Source: Otatea glauca (lineage: Eukaryota; Streptophyta; Magnoliopsida; Poales; Poaceae). From it: DNA of 64,000 nucleotides. Shown in pieces: positions 1-11,225 of the stretch. The stretch spans positions 54,266,743 to 54,330,742 of the forward strand of contig CM070723.1 in NCBI GenBank assembly GCA_036346275.1, in the 5' to 3' direction. The translations under genes were made by a program, and so were the position numbers. The notes beneath the pieces were generated by a model. It was not told where the DNA came from, made no database searches, and saw only the letters and a program-made list of their open reading frames with translations. Positions within the stretch are counted from its first letter, which is position 1, and each line of letters begins with the position of its first letter.

Positions 1-56
1 CTGGTTTAGAATTACTACTTTGTGAGTGAAACATGAGTATGTCGCATGAAACTTAC

Positions 57-176
57 CGATTGGTTGGCCCCTTGCCCACTGGCCCTGAACTCTGGTCGAT
101 CTAGAGCGGGGACATGTCCTGGCGGCCTCTCCCACCGGGTGAAGTTCTCGGGCGAAGCGGGGTAGGCGTCATGGTA
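57..176 (-). pseudogene. GRF-type zinc-finger-like gene, second exon, distal half (split by CACTA)
   Basis: On the minus strand this stretch is open for 39 codons (173 down to 57) and ends at a good splice donor (GTAAGT, read from 56 downward). It continues, in frame, the exon half found at 23711-23785. The CACTA element with its GTA target duplication separates the two. The joined exon would be 64 codons with no stop. The residues here are rich in Pro, Arg and Gly and I recognise no motif in this half; the family call comes from the other half. The gene continues off the left edge of the window, so its total length is unknown. Function is unknown; GRF fingers bind nucleic acids in other proteins. 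Confidence 0.6.
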
Positions 177-194
177 CACTACGCCAAAACCTGC

Positions 195-585
195 AATAGG
201 TGACGATCTATTTGTGGCGGTTTTTTTCCAACCGCCACAAAGATAATTATCAGTGGCGGTTCTATTTCAAAAATGGCAGGAAGAATATCAGTGGCGGTTC
301 TATCCTCGAACCGCCACTGATAATGAATTATCGATGGCGGTTCGAGGATAGAACCGCCATCGATAACAATACATTATCAGTGGCGGTTGGAGGCTAGAAC
401 CGCCATCGATAACTAAATTATCGCGGCGGTGCTATCCTCCAACCGCCATCGATTCTATTGATTATCCGTGGCGCTTCTATCCTCGAACCGCCATCGATAA
501 TGATTATCGATGGCGGTTCGAGGATAGAACCGCCACAGATAATGTTATCAGTGGCGGTTCTAGTTAAAAACCGCCACTGATAATA
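195..585. repeat. CACTA 5' subterminal array (TGGCGGTT inverted pairs)
   Basis: About a dozen copies of TGGCGGTTC or its complement GAACCGCCA occur, mostly as head-to-head pairs that would fold as hairpins, separated by ATAAT-type spacers such as CGATAAT or TGATAAT. In En/Spm the subterminal motifs are binding sites for the TNPA-type protein. The array runs up to within a few bases of the TATA box of the TNP2 gene. Confidence 0.9.
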
Positions 586-590
586 TTGCC

Positions 591-711
591 TATAAATAGG
601 TGGTCAGTAGCAGCACTGGTCTTCTTCCTCCCGAGAGCAAACCAAAACTTCTAAATTTCAGATTTCGTTTTCTCCAATTCTTGTGCTTGTACTTCCTCTA
701 GTTGTTCCTTG
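591..711 (+). promoter_or_regulatory. TNP2 gene core promoter and 5' untranslated exon
   Basis: A TATA box (TATAAATAGG, 591-600) sits directly after the subterminal array. A CT- and A-rich leader follows and ends at a splice donor (CTTG then GTGAGT at 712). This fits a transcript starting near 620-630 with a leader intron before the first ATG at 1524. The start site is inferred from the TATA position only. Confidence 0.6.
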
Positions 712-1523
712 GTGAGTTATTTTTTCTCCTCTCTTGATTTGTGTTAATCTTGTTGCAATTTAATTTTTAAACCAAGTTTAATTAGGGTTTATATGTAGAT
801 GAGATGAAAAGTTTAGATTTTGTTTATTTTTATTTAGCTACCATTTTGTAGTTGATGAATTTATTTCCTAGCTAGGTTCATTAGATGATGTTGTGTTCCT
901 TTTATAGATGATGAATATGATTAAGCATATATTTAATATTAATTGCATTTTAAGTTAATTTGATACATGATGAATTTATTATCTAGCTCCTTTAGATGAT
1001 AAGTAATTAGATTGGTTTTTTAATTACTATTAATTGGGTTCTATTAGTGTACGGACATATACATCTTCCATATATATGAATTTATTATCTAGCTCCTTTA
1101 GATGATAAGTAATTAGATTAGTTTTTTAATTACTATTAATTTGGTTCCATTAGTGTACGGACATATACATCTTGCATATAATAAATTTATTTAATTAAGA
1201 TTATTGGGTATTAATATAAATGAAATTTTAGTTAATTTGGTAGGTGGGTGCTCATCATTTTTAGATGATGAATTTATTATCTAGCTTCTTTACAGGAAAA
1301 GTATTCGATTAGTTTTTAATTACTATTAATTTGGTTCCACTAGTGCGGACATATATTAAATTTATTTAATTAAGATTATTGGATATTAATATACATGAAA
1401 TTTTAGCTAATTTGGTAGGTGGATGCTCATCATTTTTAGATGATGAATTTATTATCTAGCTCATTTAGATGATAAGTAATTAGATTAGTTTTTAATCAAT
1501 TTTTATATGTTAATTAATTTTAG
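712..1523 (+). repeat. Leader intron of TNP2 gene with degenerate tandem repeats
   Basis: AT-rich intron bounded by GTGAGT (712) and TTTTAG (1523), just before the ATG. From about 958 to 1500 a block containing GATGAATTTATTATCTAGCT, then GATAAGTAATTAGATTAG, then GGTTCCATTAGTGTACGG recurs about four times with drift; spacing ranges from about 110 to 190 bp. No coding potential seen. Confidence 0.6.
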
Positions 1524-2740
1524 ATGGACCGAGATGGATGTACAATGCGAACTGTTACTGTAGAGATTACATCGATGGGGTATCTTTTCTAAGAGCACTG
1601 AGGAGAACAAGTTGCACAAGAAGACGGAGTACATACATTGTCCATGCATTGATTGCAAGAATGAGAAAATGTTTTCAGACAAAGAGCACATCCACTTGCA
1701 CTTGATTCGAAGAGGTTTTGTACTTGGCTATACACGTTGGACAAGTCACGGTGAAGAGGAAAACATACATGAAGGTGATAACGTATTGGATGATGGAGAA
1801 GGCATTATGGCAGCTGACATCAGTTATGGATCTGATGAGGATAGGTTGGACATTGATGACGATAATAATCTTGCTCAGATGTTGCGCGATGCAGAAGGGA
1901 ACTACACTAGTCAGAGAGAGTTTAATCAATTCAAGGGTTTGTTGGACGACTCGGACACACCTTTGTTCCCGGGTTGCAAGGAGGAATACACAAAGTTGCA
2001 CACCGTGCTTTCACTTCTAAAATTGAAGGCAAGCAATGGTTGGTCCGATAAAAGTTTCACGGCGCTATTACATCTCTTAGCGGACATGCTTCCAGATGAA
2101 AACGTATTGCCGATAACCACTTATTTAGCTAAGAAGGTTGTATGTCCATTGGGATTGAAAGTAGAAAGAATATATGCATGTCCAAACGATTGTATACTCT
2201 ATCGCAAAGAGTATACAGACATGCATGTATGTCCGGTGTGAAAATCATCGCGATACAAGCGTAAAGGCCATGACAGCGAGGGCACCGCGGTGAAGAAAGG
2301 AGCTCCCGCTAAAGTGGTGTGGTATTTACCGGTAATACCTCGGTTGAAGCGTTTATTTGGAAACAAAAAGCATACCCAACTGATGCGATGGCACTCAGAA
2401 GAGCTTAAAAAGGATGGGAAGCTGAGACACCCTGCTGATTCTGCCCAGTGGAGAACCATCGATAGGCTCTTTAGGATGGACTTCGGGAATGAACCGAGGA
2501 ATGTAAGGTTTGGGTTGAGTACGGATGGAATGAATCCTTTCGGTAACATGAGTAGTATTCATAGCACTTGGCCCGTGACTCTCTGTATCTATAACCTTCC
2601 TCCTTGGCTGTGTATGAAATGAAAGTACATTATGATGTCGCTGCTTATCCAAGGGCCGAGACAACCTGGCAATGATATTGATGTATACCTACAACCATTG
2701 GTGGAAGATCTTGTGATACTGTGAAACGAAGGTGTACAGG
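1524..2740 (+). pseudogene. CACTA TNP2 transposase, N-terminal part (broken)
   Basis: Start chosen at the ATG directly after the intron acceptor (MDR, then a frameshift into WMYNA). The transposase-associated domain follows (about 1612-1760), with its HCPCIDCKN cysteines and the RGFVLGYTRWTSHGE segment. The start of the TNP2 domain is at 2290-2740 (FGLSTDGMNPFGNMSS, then YNLPPWLCMK). Defects: one or two early frameshifts, a TGA at 2239-2241 after MHVCPV, a TGA after LCMK near 2620, and a TGA near 2721 where the family has Trp. Coding stops at 2740 because a gypsy element is inserted; it resumes at 14302. In En/Spm TNP2/TNPD is the catalytic transposase. Confidence 0.85.
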
Positions 2741-5700
2741 TGTAACAACCCAAAATTTGTTTTATTAATCTTTTATTGGTTATTTGAGCATTTTATGTTT
2801 TTATGGAATTTATTGGATTTTTCTGGATTTATTTGAATCTACTTTAAATTAAGTATATTGATCTTTTGTTTAAAACTATTTAAATTTATGCAAAGTTAAA
2901 ATAAAGTTTTGTCAAAAATATTTTATTTGAGTTCAAAATGCTTAAAAGTATTTTAGTAAATTTTCTTGGATTTTTCCTGATATTTTCATTGCCTAAAACC
3001 ATTTAATCGAATTACCATAATTATTTTAATTAATAAATCCGGGAAAATCTTTTGAACAGTGCTGGGCTCGGCCCATTTACTGTGTGCGCCTGGCCCGTAT
3101 TCTAGAACCTCGACCGTGGACCATTAGATCTTCATCCGACGGTAGATACCGATTAGGAAACCCAAAGGTCTGCAGCCGTTCGATCTTTAGCTCATCTCGG
3201 ATTGCGCCACCTCATCAGGACATCCCAACCGTTGATTGAGGATCGAAGGGCTATCAGGAATCCTTCTCCGACCCGCCGGCAAAGTCCGCCGCCAGTACGT
3301 CTTCGCCGCCGTTTAGATTAGGTTTCCGATTCGAGCGCGTTTGCCGAGGGGCTATAATTACCCCGTGCCCTTGCTCGAGGATCGTTGTTGGACGCCGCGT
3401 GTTTTGCCCCGTGTATCATCGCCGGAGGTGCCTCGGTTCGCAAGAACGAGCTCGCCGAAGTTGAAGCCTTGCCGCCGCTTTCCGCTGAAGCTCGCCGTTC
3501 GCCGCGCCGTGGTCGGTTGAGGATATCGCGTGTTCGCAAGAATAAGAGCTACCAGATCGCGCTCAAGCCATCTCGAATCCGTCCTGTAACCGCCGTCTTC
3601 GCCGTCGTCTTCATCGTGTCCGTGGGTTTGAATCGCCGACTTCGCCGTCGCGCCGCTCATCACCGTAGTCGCCGATCTCCGCTTAACGATCGTGATAGCG
3701 CCACGTGTTCGTGATCTTCGTGAATCGCCGGTGCTAATCTGGCCATTCAATATCATCCGACGGTTCGGATCGCACCATCGTTGCAGCCAATCGGGGACAG
3801 CCGCGCGTCGGCACAGGTGTCGAAGGGACGTGGACTAGGTCCATGGTGGACCAGATCCAAACCATGGACCAGGTCTATGGACCAAGGCAACGTGGCGGCT
3901 CGTGATTGGTTCGGGCGATGGTGACATCAGCGTGATGCGAGAATTGATTTTCAAGATAAAAATAATTCGTTAAAGCTGATTTTCTAATTTCTGTATTTTC
4001 AGAATTAATCCAAACTTCAAAAGGCTATATCTTTTGCATTTTAACTCGGATTTGAGTGATTCAAATTTCTAAAAATTTATAAAATTGAGATCTATTTAAT
4101 GGTGAAATTTTATTTGATTTTTGGAGTTCAATTGCTCTCTGTTTTGGCATTTATTTTATTTTCTTCTTCGGTACGCGTAGACGTTGAATTGTGCGACGCC
4201 TCGGAGGAAGATCCAACAACTCGAGATCAAGTTTCAGAGCAAGATCAGGACCTATTCTAAGGCAAGTTGTGCTTTGATCATGTTGAACCCATGTTTATAA
4301 AATTGCTATATTTGTTTTACCCTATTGCATATATTTCCGGTATACAATTGTTTCAAATTAGATTGGGCTTAGTTAATATACCAGATTGATCTATACCCTA
4401 CCTTGTCATTGTATGCCATGATCCATTGTCACCCTAGATTGGTTCAATATAGGTGGTCAATAATTATAATCAACATGGGATGGCTAGTCCGTATTAGTTG
4501 CTTAGCCATGCCACGTCATCACATGTATTGGAATCATTGATAATTAATCTTGATTAATGGAATATGGAACAATGTTATGAACTTGTGTGTCATGTGGGAT
4601 CACACGATGAGATTGAGTTGTTGTGGCGAGTCATGTCACGCAACGATGTTGAATTGTTGATGGCACGTGGTGCTTGGTAATCAACCTGGGTGATAATCAT
4701 TTAGATTGGGGCAAGTGACAAGGGGCGAGTATGCCAAGGTGGGCCCGATGGGCAGAGGGTATGTGGATGTCTTGCCCTGATCACTCTAAGGACTTAACCT
4801 TGCAAGCCTTTGACCTGAGTCAATCATGCAACCATATGTCTGGTATGGGCCAGCCTAGCTGATTAATTTGCAATGTCTTAACTTTGGTACTATCTTGGTC
4901 GGTGTGAGTTCCCGAGTTATGGTGTAATTCACATGGCGCAAGAGGGGGCCCTGTTGTGGTTTTCGACCCACCAGTGTTGAAACCTTAGCGGGTAGTACTG
5001 GATTAAGCCAGAGCATTGTAAAGGCTTTGTCATGATCTCTTCGTCGACACACCAAAGGAAGTGTGTTAATTGCATGGCACCAAAAGATGATCATGTCGTG
5101 TGGGTAAAGTGCATAACCTCTGCAGAGTGTGAAACTATTCGGATAGCCGTGCTCGCGGTATTGAGCAATGCTCGGGAATTACAGTTAAGGGTTAACTTAA
5201 TTAAATGGACAATTTGGTTGGGATGGCGGAAGGCCATATGGAAGATGGAATTTAACTTAGGATTGGAAACTTGGTTTACTTGAGAAATACTGAATCTAGC
5301 TATTATTGTTATTTGTTTTACAGTCTTTGCAATCTATTTATAGTATTTATTCATAAATGCTGCTTTGTTGCAAAATAGCCATGATAGCATATCCTTTGGA
5401 ATAAGCCTTGCATATAGATACTTAGAATTGCATTCTGTGTACAACTTGTTGAGTGCTTTAAGTACTCACCCTTGCCAACAATAACCTCACCAGTTGAAGA
5501 GTCTACATCAATGCTGGAGGAAAGATTCCAGGAGGAGACGAATGTTTAGGGCGCAAGCCTTGTCAGTTGCCTGTGGTATACTGAGGGGTTGTCTACGTTT
5601 TCATTCCGCTGCAGTTTAATATATTATTCAGCCTTGCGAGGCATAGTCATGTAAGTGGACCATAAGGTCATTCAACTAGTAGTATGTATCATATGATGTC

Positions 5701-5825
5701 TTTCATAATATTTCCGCTATGTATGATTGTGATATTTACTGATGTTGAGCCTGTGTGCTCTAGCGTGATCCTGGACTAGTGCACTATACACAGAGGGTCC
5801 GGATTTGCATATTCGGGTCCCGACA
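2741..5825 (+). repeat. Gypsy 5' LTR
   Basis: Begins TGTAACAACC and ends GGGTCCCGACA. An AT-rich start is followed by a GC-rich middle (about 3060-3950, rich in CGCCG), then AT-rich sequence again. Open frames inside the GC-rich part (for example 3318-3756) follow base composition and are not judged genes. A shared LTR island with the palindrome CTCTGCAGAG is at 5118-5127, and GTACTCA is at 5462-5468. Confidence 0.9.
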
Positions 5826-5829
5826 GAAG

Positions 5830-5842
5830 TGGTATCAGAGCC
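5830..5842 (+). other. Gypsy primer-binding site
   Basis: TGGTATCAGAGCC, complementary to the 3' end of initiator methionine tRNA, four bases after the 5' LTR. Unchanged from the usual plant form. Confidence 0.9.
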
Positions 5843-6299
5843 ATACTGACTGTAGGCCTTGACCCTAGATAGTCTGGTCGCCTCTATAGGAACTTCAAAA
5901 TTATTTTCTAACGAAAAGAATCAACTTGGAAGAATAATATGTTCTTGACTAATCTTATTCTTCTATTCCTTTCCTCGTCAGAATTTTCTCTTCCCCCTGC
6001 TGAATTTCCTTCTCTCTCCTTTGCTTAATCGAGTTAAAAACCTTATCTGAGTTGTCTTGGTAGTTGACGTGCCACATCATAGAAGAAATCATCAAGTGTT
6101 CGCTGTCAACCCTGAAGATCAAGAAGGGGGGAATCATCGTGCTCAAGGAAGGAGTAGATCGGTGAAGTGTTCCAGAAGCTAGAAGACCTATGCTTCGAGT
6201 AGCCAGTTGAGACTCATGTGTGGGAGTCGCGTCTGCTTAAGATAGAAGTGTTACCCTTGTAGGCGGTAGTTTTGTGTGTATAGGTTGAATTGGTTCTTC

Positions 6300-7920
6300 C
6301 TTGATTGTTGAGTGTGCAGTATGTGTTGCAGAGCTTTTAGGCTTATATAAGCAACCATACCAAGTTATTAATACTGTTTGCTTAAGTTATTGGGTTAAAC
6401 CTATCTCCCCTACTTTAGGATTCCTGTTTCTTACCTATGCTATTTCCCTCTTCCCTATTCCAAGTGAAGCAATCAAGCAGAGGGTTCAGATTCGTGGAAA
6501 CAACATAATCAGTGGCAGCGAAAATCAATCCAAGGAGAATCTCAATAGTGGATTAGTTCTTCAACCGTCAGTACAGATGGATATGCAGAGTTTCAGAGAG
6601 TTCTTGACTGCTCAGACTCAGTGGATGCATGCAATGATGAAGCAGATGCAGAATATGACTGACCTAGCCAATGTCAACCAAGTGTCCCAAGCTGCTACCA
6701 ACGATTTCCGTTCCTATTCAAGGTTATCAGAATTCATAAGGACTCGTCCGCCGGTGTTTTCGGAAATGTATTACCATCGAAGCGGATGATTGGCTCAAGA
6801 CCATTGAGAGGAAGCTGCTCATTGCTCGATGTGAAGGCGATGAGAAAGTCCCGTATGCTTTTATCGATTCTGAGGAATCATTGCGAATGGTGGAAGAAAT
6901 ATTGTCTTTATTCATGAAGCCCCGCGAATATCGCTTGGAATGAATTTGTTGATGCTTTTCGTAATCTCTTTGCCCCACCGGAGACAAGATGGTCACAGAA
7001 TACGGAGCGTAATACTATCCCTACACCTTGTTCAACATTTGCGCTGTTTCAAAGTGTCACAACCAAACAAGTCGAGGATCGTGCATGCATTCGTTGTGGA
7101 GAAATAGGACATACCACGACGAGCATGCGATTAATTGCTCCACCTGTGAAGGAAGTCATTCTCTCGGGAGAATGTCCTATGAGTGACATCACATGTTACC
7201 TTTGTGAAGGCCGAGATCATGGTCCACTCACCGTCCTCTGGATCCAATAGTTACCGCTGTAATTCAAGATCGAAAGAATCTTCGAGCCGTAGTTGCTCAA
7301 GAGTCGCCAAGAAGAGGCGAACGTCGGTTGCAAAGAGATGCCGCTCAAGAGCTAAGGACACAATACCTTAACCTCATGGCCCTCATCAAGAAAGAAGTAA
7401 TTGGCGTACCAACAAAGATGTTTCGTGTGATGAAGAAGGCCATTGGTCTAGAAAATGCCCTACTGAAGCAACCAATCATGACGCCACCAGAAGACAATAA
7501 TGTGCATGTAGTCAAGCACTCAAAGAAGGCACAACAATAAAACGCTTTGTGCTACTATCATCATGAGGAGGGCCATTTTGTTAAGAAATGCCCGTGAAAG
7601 AATCTAGAGTCTCCTATGACGCGGTCCTTCCTGAAGTTACCTTAGTCAAGTTCATAACGCCAACCGAGAGCAATAAGGTTGCAAGAGAGGTTTGTGCAAA
7701 GAATCAATTGAAGAAGAGGCGCTCAATAAAGACACCGCTCGGTCGATGAATGCTCATGGAAGAGAGGTGGCCCTAAGCTTTGCTATACTCAGAACAAGCC
7801 CGCACTTTGCCAATTGCCCTCATAAGAAAGTGATCGCACCGGTGAAAGTCAATCTCGCCTGCTCCAATCAAAACTTCAACGCCAATGCCAATCGAGGAAA
7901 TTTAGAGCGATGATTTTAGC
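6300..7920 (+). pseudogene. Gypsy gag region (heavily decayed)
   Basis: Pieces of the gag of plant chromoviruses can be read in several frames: FREFLTAQTQWMHAMMKQMQ near 6590, then DDWLKTIERKLLIARCEGDE near 6790. Zinc-knuckle remnants follow, CIRCGEIGHTT near 7090 and CYYHHEEGHFVKKCP near 7550. Many stops and shifts separate them. Normal gag would make the capsid and nucleocapsid; no complete protein is possible here. The protease between gag and RT is not recognisable. Confidence 0.75.
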
Positions 7921-8280
7921 CTATGCAAGTGTCATACCCTCGCTTGTAAAAGAAAAGTGACTAGAGATGAATTCGGTAAAGATTTTCGTGCCTAAATAAA
8001 TAAAGTAAAGATGGTTGAGAGGTTGATATGTGAAGTGTTGGAATAAAAGCATTAATGATAAAGGATGTTTCTGAGTATTCCCCTATGTTGACGGTTCACT
8101 TGAAGATGTTGCGTGTGCAACGATGATCAGTTCAGTGGTGTTTGCAAAGATTGTCACCGAGGAATTATCATGGTCGAAAGTACACTATTGCCCGATCTAA
8201 CCTAGAATGTGATGGAGTTAAGTTGAGAAAAGTTTCTAGCGAGCGATATTGGATATCGTACCCGAGATGCTACTCCTGAA

Positions 8281-9660
8281 ATGAATTGGTCGTCCGGACA
8301 TAAGGCTGTCCTGGAATTTGGTCAAAGAATTGTGTCAGCTAAAAGCCCTGAAAGCGGGAAAAAGGAATTTCAAATGACTACAGTTCGTGATGGTCAGCGG
8401 AAGGTCAATAGTGTGGAAGTTGTCAACTTTGAAGAGGTATCAGTTGTTAGAGAGTATCAAGATGTGTTTCCGAAGAGTCCCACCAGATCGAGAGATCAAG
8501 TGTGTGATGGAGTTAGTCCCTGGTACAACGCCAAAAGTAAAGAGACCTCATCGAATGCCTATTGATGAGCTAGTTGAGATGAAGAAGAAGACCGAAGAGT
8601 TGCTAGAAAGGTGGTTCGCTAGAACCAATTTGTCACCATAGGGAGCACCTGTTTAAAAATGGAAGCTCAGGAATGTGTATCGACTGTCGAGAGTTTGATG
8701 AGGTGATGATCAAAAGGGTAAGTATTCGCTGCCCAGGATCGTAATTTGTTTGATCAGTCAAAAAGGGACTGGAGTGTTCTCAAGGATAGATCTTCGATCA
8801 AGTTATCATCAGTTAAGAATCTATGCAGAGAATGTTCTTAGGTCGAGTTTTCACGATTATGGATAAAGTGAGTTTACAGTTATTATCGCTAGAATGATCA
8901 ATGCCATTACAGAATTTATAGGACATGACGAATAGAGTTCCATGGGAAATTGGTCAAGCTGTTATGGTGTATAGGTGGGATGTTTTTGTTTACTTCAAGT
9001 CAAAAGAAAAGTATGCGGAACAAGTTGGGATTAGTTTTGGAAAGGTTGCTAGACCAATGGTTGTATGCTAAGTTTAGCAAATGTGACTTTTGGAAGGAGA
9101 AAGTTGAATTTCTTGTCATGAGATGACTGCTAAAGGAGTTATCGTGGATCCAACCAAAAGCGATATTACGTGGGAGCAACCGAGACCGCTTAGGCAATTA
9201 GGAGAATAAGTTTGCATGGATGCCGCAAAGGCAAAAGAGTTTTCGTGATTGAGGAAACGCTTGACGACGTACCCGTATTAGTGTTGCCAGATGTGCAGAA
9301 TGGATTTGATATTTATTGCGATGCTTCAAAGCAAGGCTTGGGATGCGTGTTAATGCAAGAAGGCAAATTCGTTGCTTATGCGTCGAGACAGTTAAGACCG
9401 CATGAAGTGAATTATCCAACGCATGATTTGGAGTTAGCTGCCGTAGTGCATGCTTTGAAGATATGACGTTATTATCTCATAGGAAATAGATGTGAGATAT
9501 ATACAGACCATAAGAGCCTGCAATACATATTCACTCAAGCAGATCTGAATATGAGACAGCGAAGGTGGTTAGAGCTAATTAAGGATTATAATGTGGGAAT
9601 TCCTTATCATCCCAGAAAATGTGGTAGCAGATACTCTGAGTCGGAAGAGCCATAGCGCAA
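8281..9660 (+). pseudogene. Gypsy reverse transcriptase and RNase H (decayed)
   Basis: The RT entry region reads LVPGTTPKVKRPHRMPIDEL near 8510, then broken pieces including SRIDLRSSYHQLRI near 8790. The catalytic FIDD segment expected near 8960-8990 is not readable; tyrosine and aspartate codons there are replaced by RWDVFVYF-like sequence. RNase H is the best preserved part: GFDIYCDASKQGLGCVLMQE (about 9302-9361), YASRQLRPHEVNYPTHDLEL, then a stop where the family has Trp, then YTDHKSLQYIFTQADLN. At least several frameshifts and stops are present, so the polyprotein is dead. Confidence 0.85.
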
Positions 9661-9984
9661 ATACGCTGTCAATGGAGGATCAACCAGAACTATGCAAGGA
9701 ATTTCAGAAACTAAGGTTGGAGTCGTTCCGCAAGGAATGGTAGTCAGATCGAAGTGAGGCCAACACTGGAGGATCAGATTAGTGAAGGCGAGAAAGATGA
9801 CGATAAAATTTCTAAGATCAAGGCTAAAAGGAAGAAGGACTAGCCGTAGATTTCACTGGATGAGCAAGGAACCATGTTTTACAAAGGCCGAATTTATGCG
9901 TCTTGATAAAAAGGAATCAAACAATTGATTCGAGGAAGCTCACGATTCTAAGTACTGATTCATCCAGAAGTGCCAAGATGTACC

Positions 9985-11205
9985 AGATTTGAAAGAGAGA
10001 TTTTGGTGGCCTAACATGAAGCGTGAAGTAGCCGAGCATGTTACTTTATGCGACGATGTCGATAGTAAAGCCATGCATCAAAGACCACTGGTTTATTGCA
10101 GTAGTTGGAAAATTCGGAATGGAAGTGGGAGGAAATCGGAATGGACTTTATCACCGGTTTACCTAAGACTCAGAGAGGTTATGATTCCAATTGGGTTATT
10201 GTGGATCGTCTAACCAAGGTCGCCCATGTTATTCCAGTGAAGACCACTTACTCCGGAGATCATTTAGCGGAGTTGTACATGTCAAGGATTGTATGTTTGC
10301 ATGGAGTGCCCAAGAGGATTGTGTCGGACAGAGGTGCCCAATTCACCTCAAGATTTTGGAACAAGTTGCATGAAGCAATGGGGACTCGCCTGAATTTCAG
10401 TACAGCATATCACCCGCAGACAGATGGTCAGACTAAGAGAGTAAATCAGATTCTAGAGGATATGTTGAGAGCTTGTGCCTTAGCTTATGCTACGTCATAG
10501 GATAAATGTTTGCCGTATGCAGAATTCAGCTACAATAATAGTTATCAAGCTAGCCTACAGATGTCACCGTTTGAGGCATTGTATGGACGTGCTTGTCATA
10601 CTCCGTTAACTTGGAATGAGGCAGGAGAGCGTTTGGTGTTTGGGCCAGGTATTCTCGAGGAAGCAGAAAATCAAGTTGTGATGATCAGAGAGAGGTTGAA
10701 GATAGCACAGTCAAGGCAAAAGAGCTACGCCGATAACCAACGCCGAGATTTGAGTTTTGAGCTAGGGGATTATGTGTATCTCAGGGTTACCCCTCTTAAA
10801 GGTGTTAAAAGGTTTCACGTTAAAGAAAAGCTTGCGTCAAGATATGTTGGTCCGTCCAAAATTTTGAGCCGTCAAGGAAAGGGTGCTTATCAGATGGAGT
10901 TGCAGTAGTCAATGGCAGGAGTGCATGATGTGTTATATGTGTCACAGTTTAAGAAATGTCTCAGAGTGCCAGCGGAACAAATGTCATTAGAAGCAATTGA
11001 ACTGCAGGAGGATTTGATCTACAAGGAGTAGTCGATCAGAATTTTAGATGTTATGGAACGCAAGACCAGGAACAAGTCTATTCGCTTCTGCAAAGTTCAG
11101 TGGAGCAATCATTCCGAAAGTGAAGCAATTTGGTAGAGTGAAGACGATTTGAAGTCAGAATTTCCAAACCTATTCTTTATTTAGCCCTGAATCTCGGGGT
11201 CGAGA
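9985..11205 (+). pseudogene. Gypsy integrase with chromodomain-like tail (broken)
   Basis: FWWPNMKREVAEHV opens the region, but the zinc-binding cysteines that follow are scrambled. The catalytic core is clear: GMDFITGLPKTQRGYDSNW (first Asp), VPKRIVSDRGAQFTSRFW (second Asp), then YHPQTDGQTKRVNQ. The third catalytic residue, normally Glu in QTERVNQ, is Lys here. A TAG follows at 10498, then open frame 10510-10908 (YGRACHTPLTWNE, GDYVYLRVTPLKGVKRF), a stop at 10906, and a tail with VLYVSQFKKCLRVP and ILDVMERKTRNK typical of Tekay-type chromodomain integrases, itself broken by stops. Confidence 0.88.
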
Positions 11206-11212
11206 TTCTGTT

Positions 11213-11223
11213 AAGGGGGGAGG
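11213..11223 (+). other. Gypsy polypurine tract
   Basis: AAGGGGGGAGG two bases before the 3' LTR. Primes plus-strand synthesis in LTR elements; intact here. Confidence 0.85.
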
Positions 11224-11225
11224 TT

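Noticed and set aside
195..585. Regular short palindromic repeats that resemble a CRISPR array
   Set aside because: Spacers are short and similar, motifs alternate in orientation, and the array borders a CACTA terminus with TNP2 transposase; this is a plant genome.
3318..3756. Open frames in the GC-rich part of the gypsy LTR on both strands
   Set aside because: They are not kept in the second LTR at 11700-12220, where small indels shift them, and no domain is recognisable.
5032..5283. An 83-codon open frame repeated in both gypsy LTRs (also 13509-13760)
   Set aside because: It is kept because the LTRs are copies. Related LTRs at 46100, 52440 and 56200 do not keep the frame, so the conservation is at DNA level.
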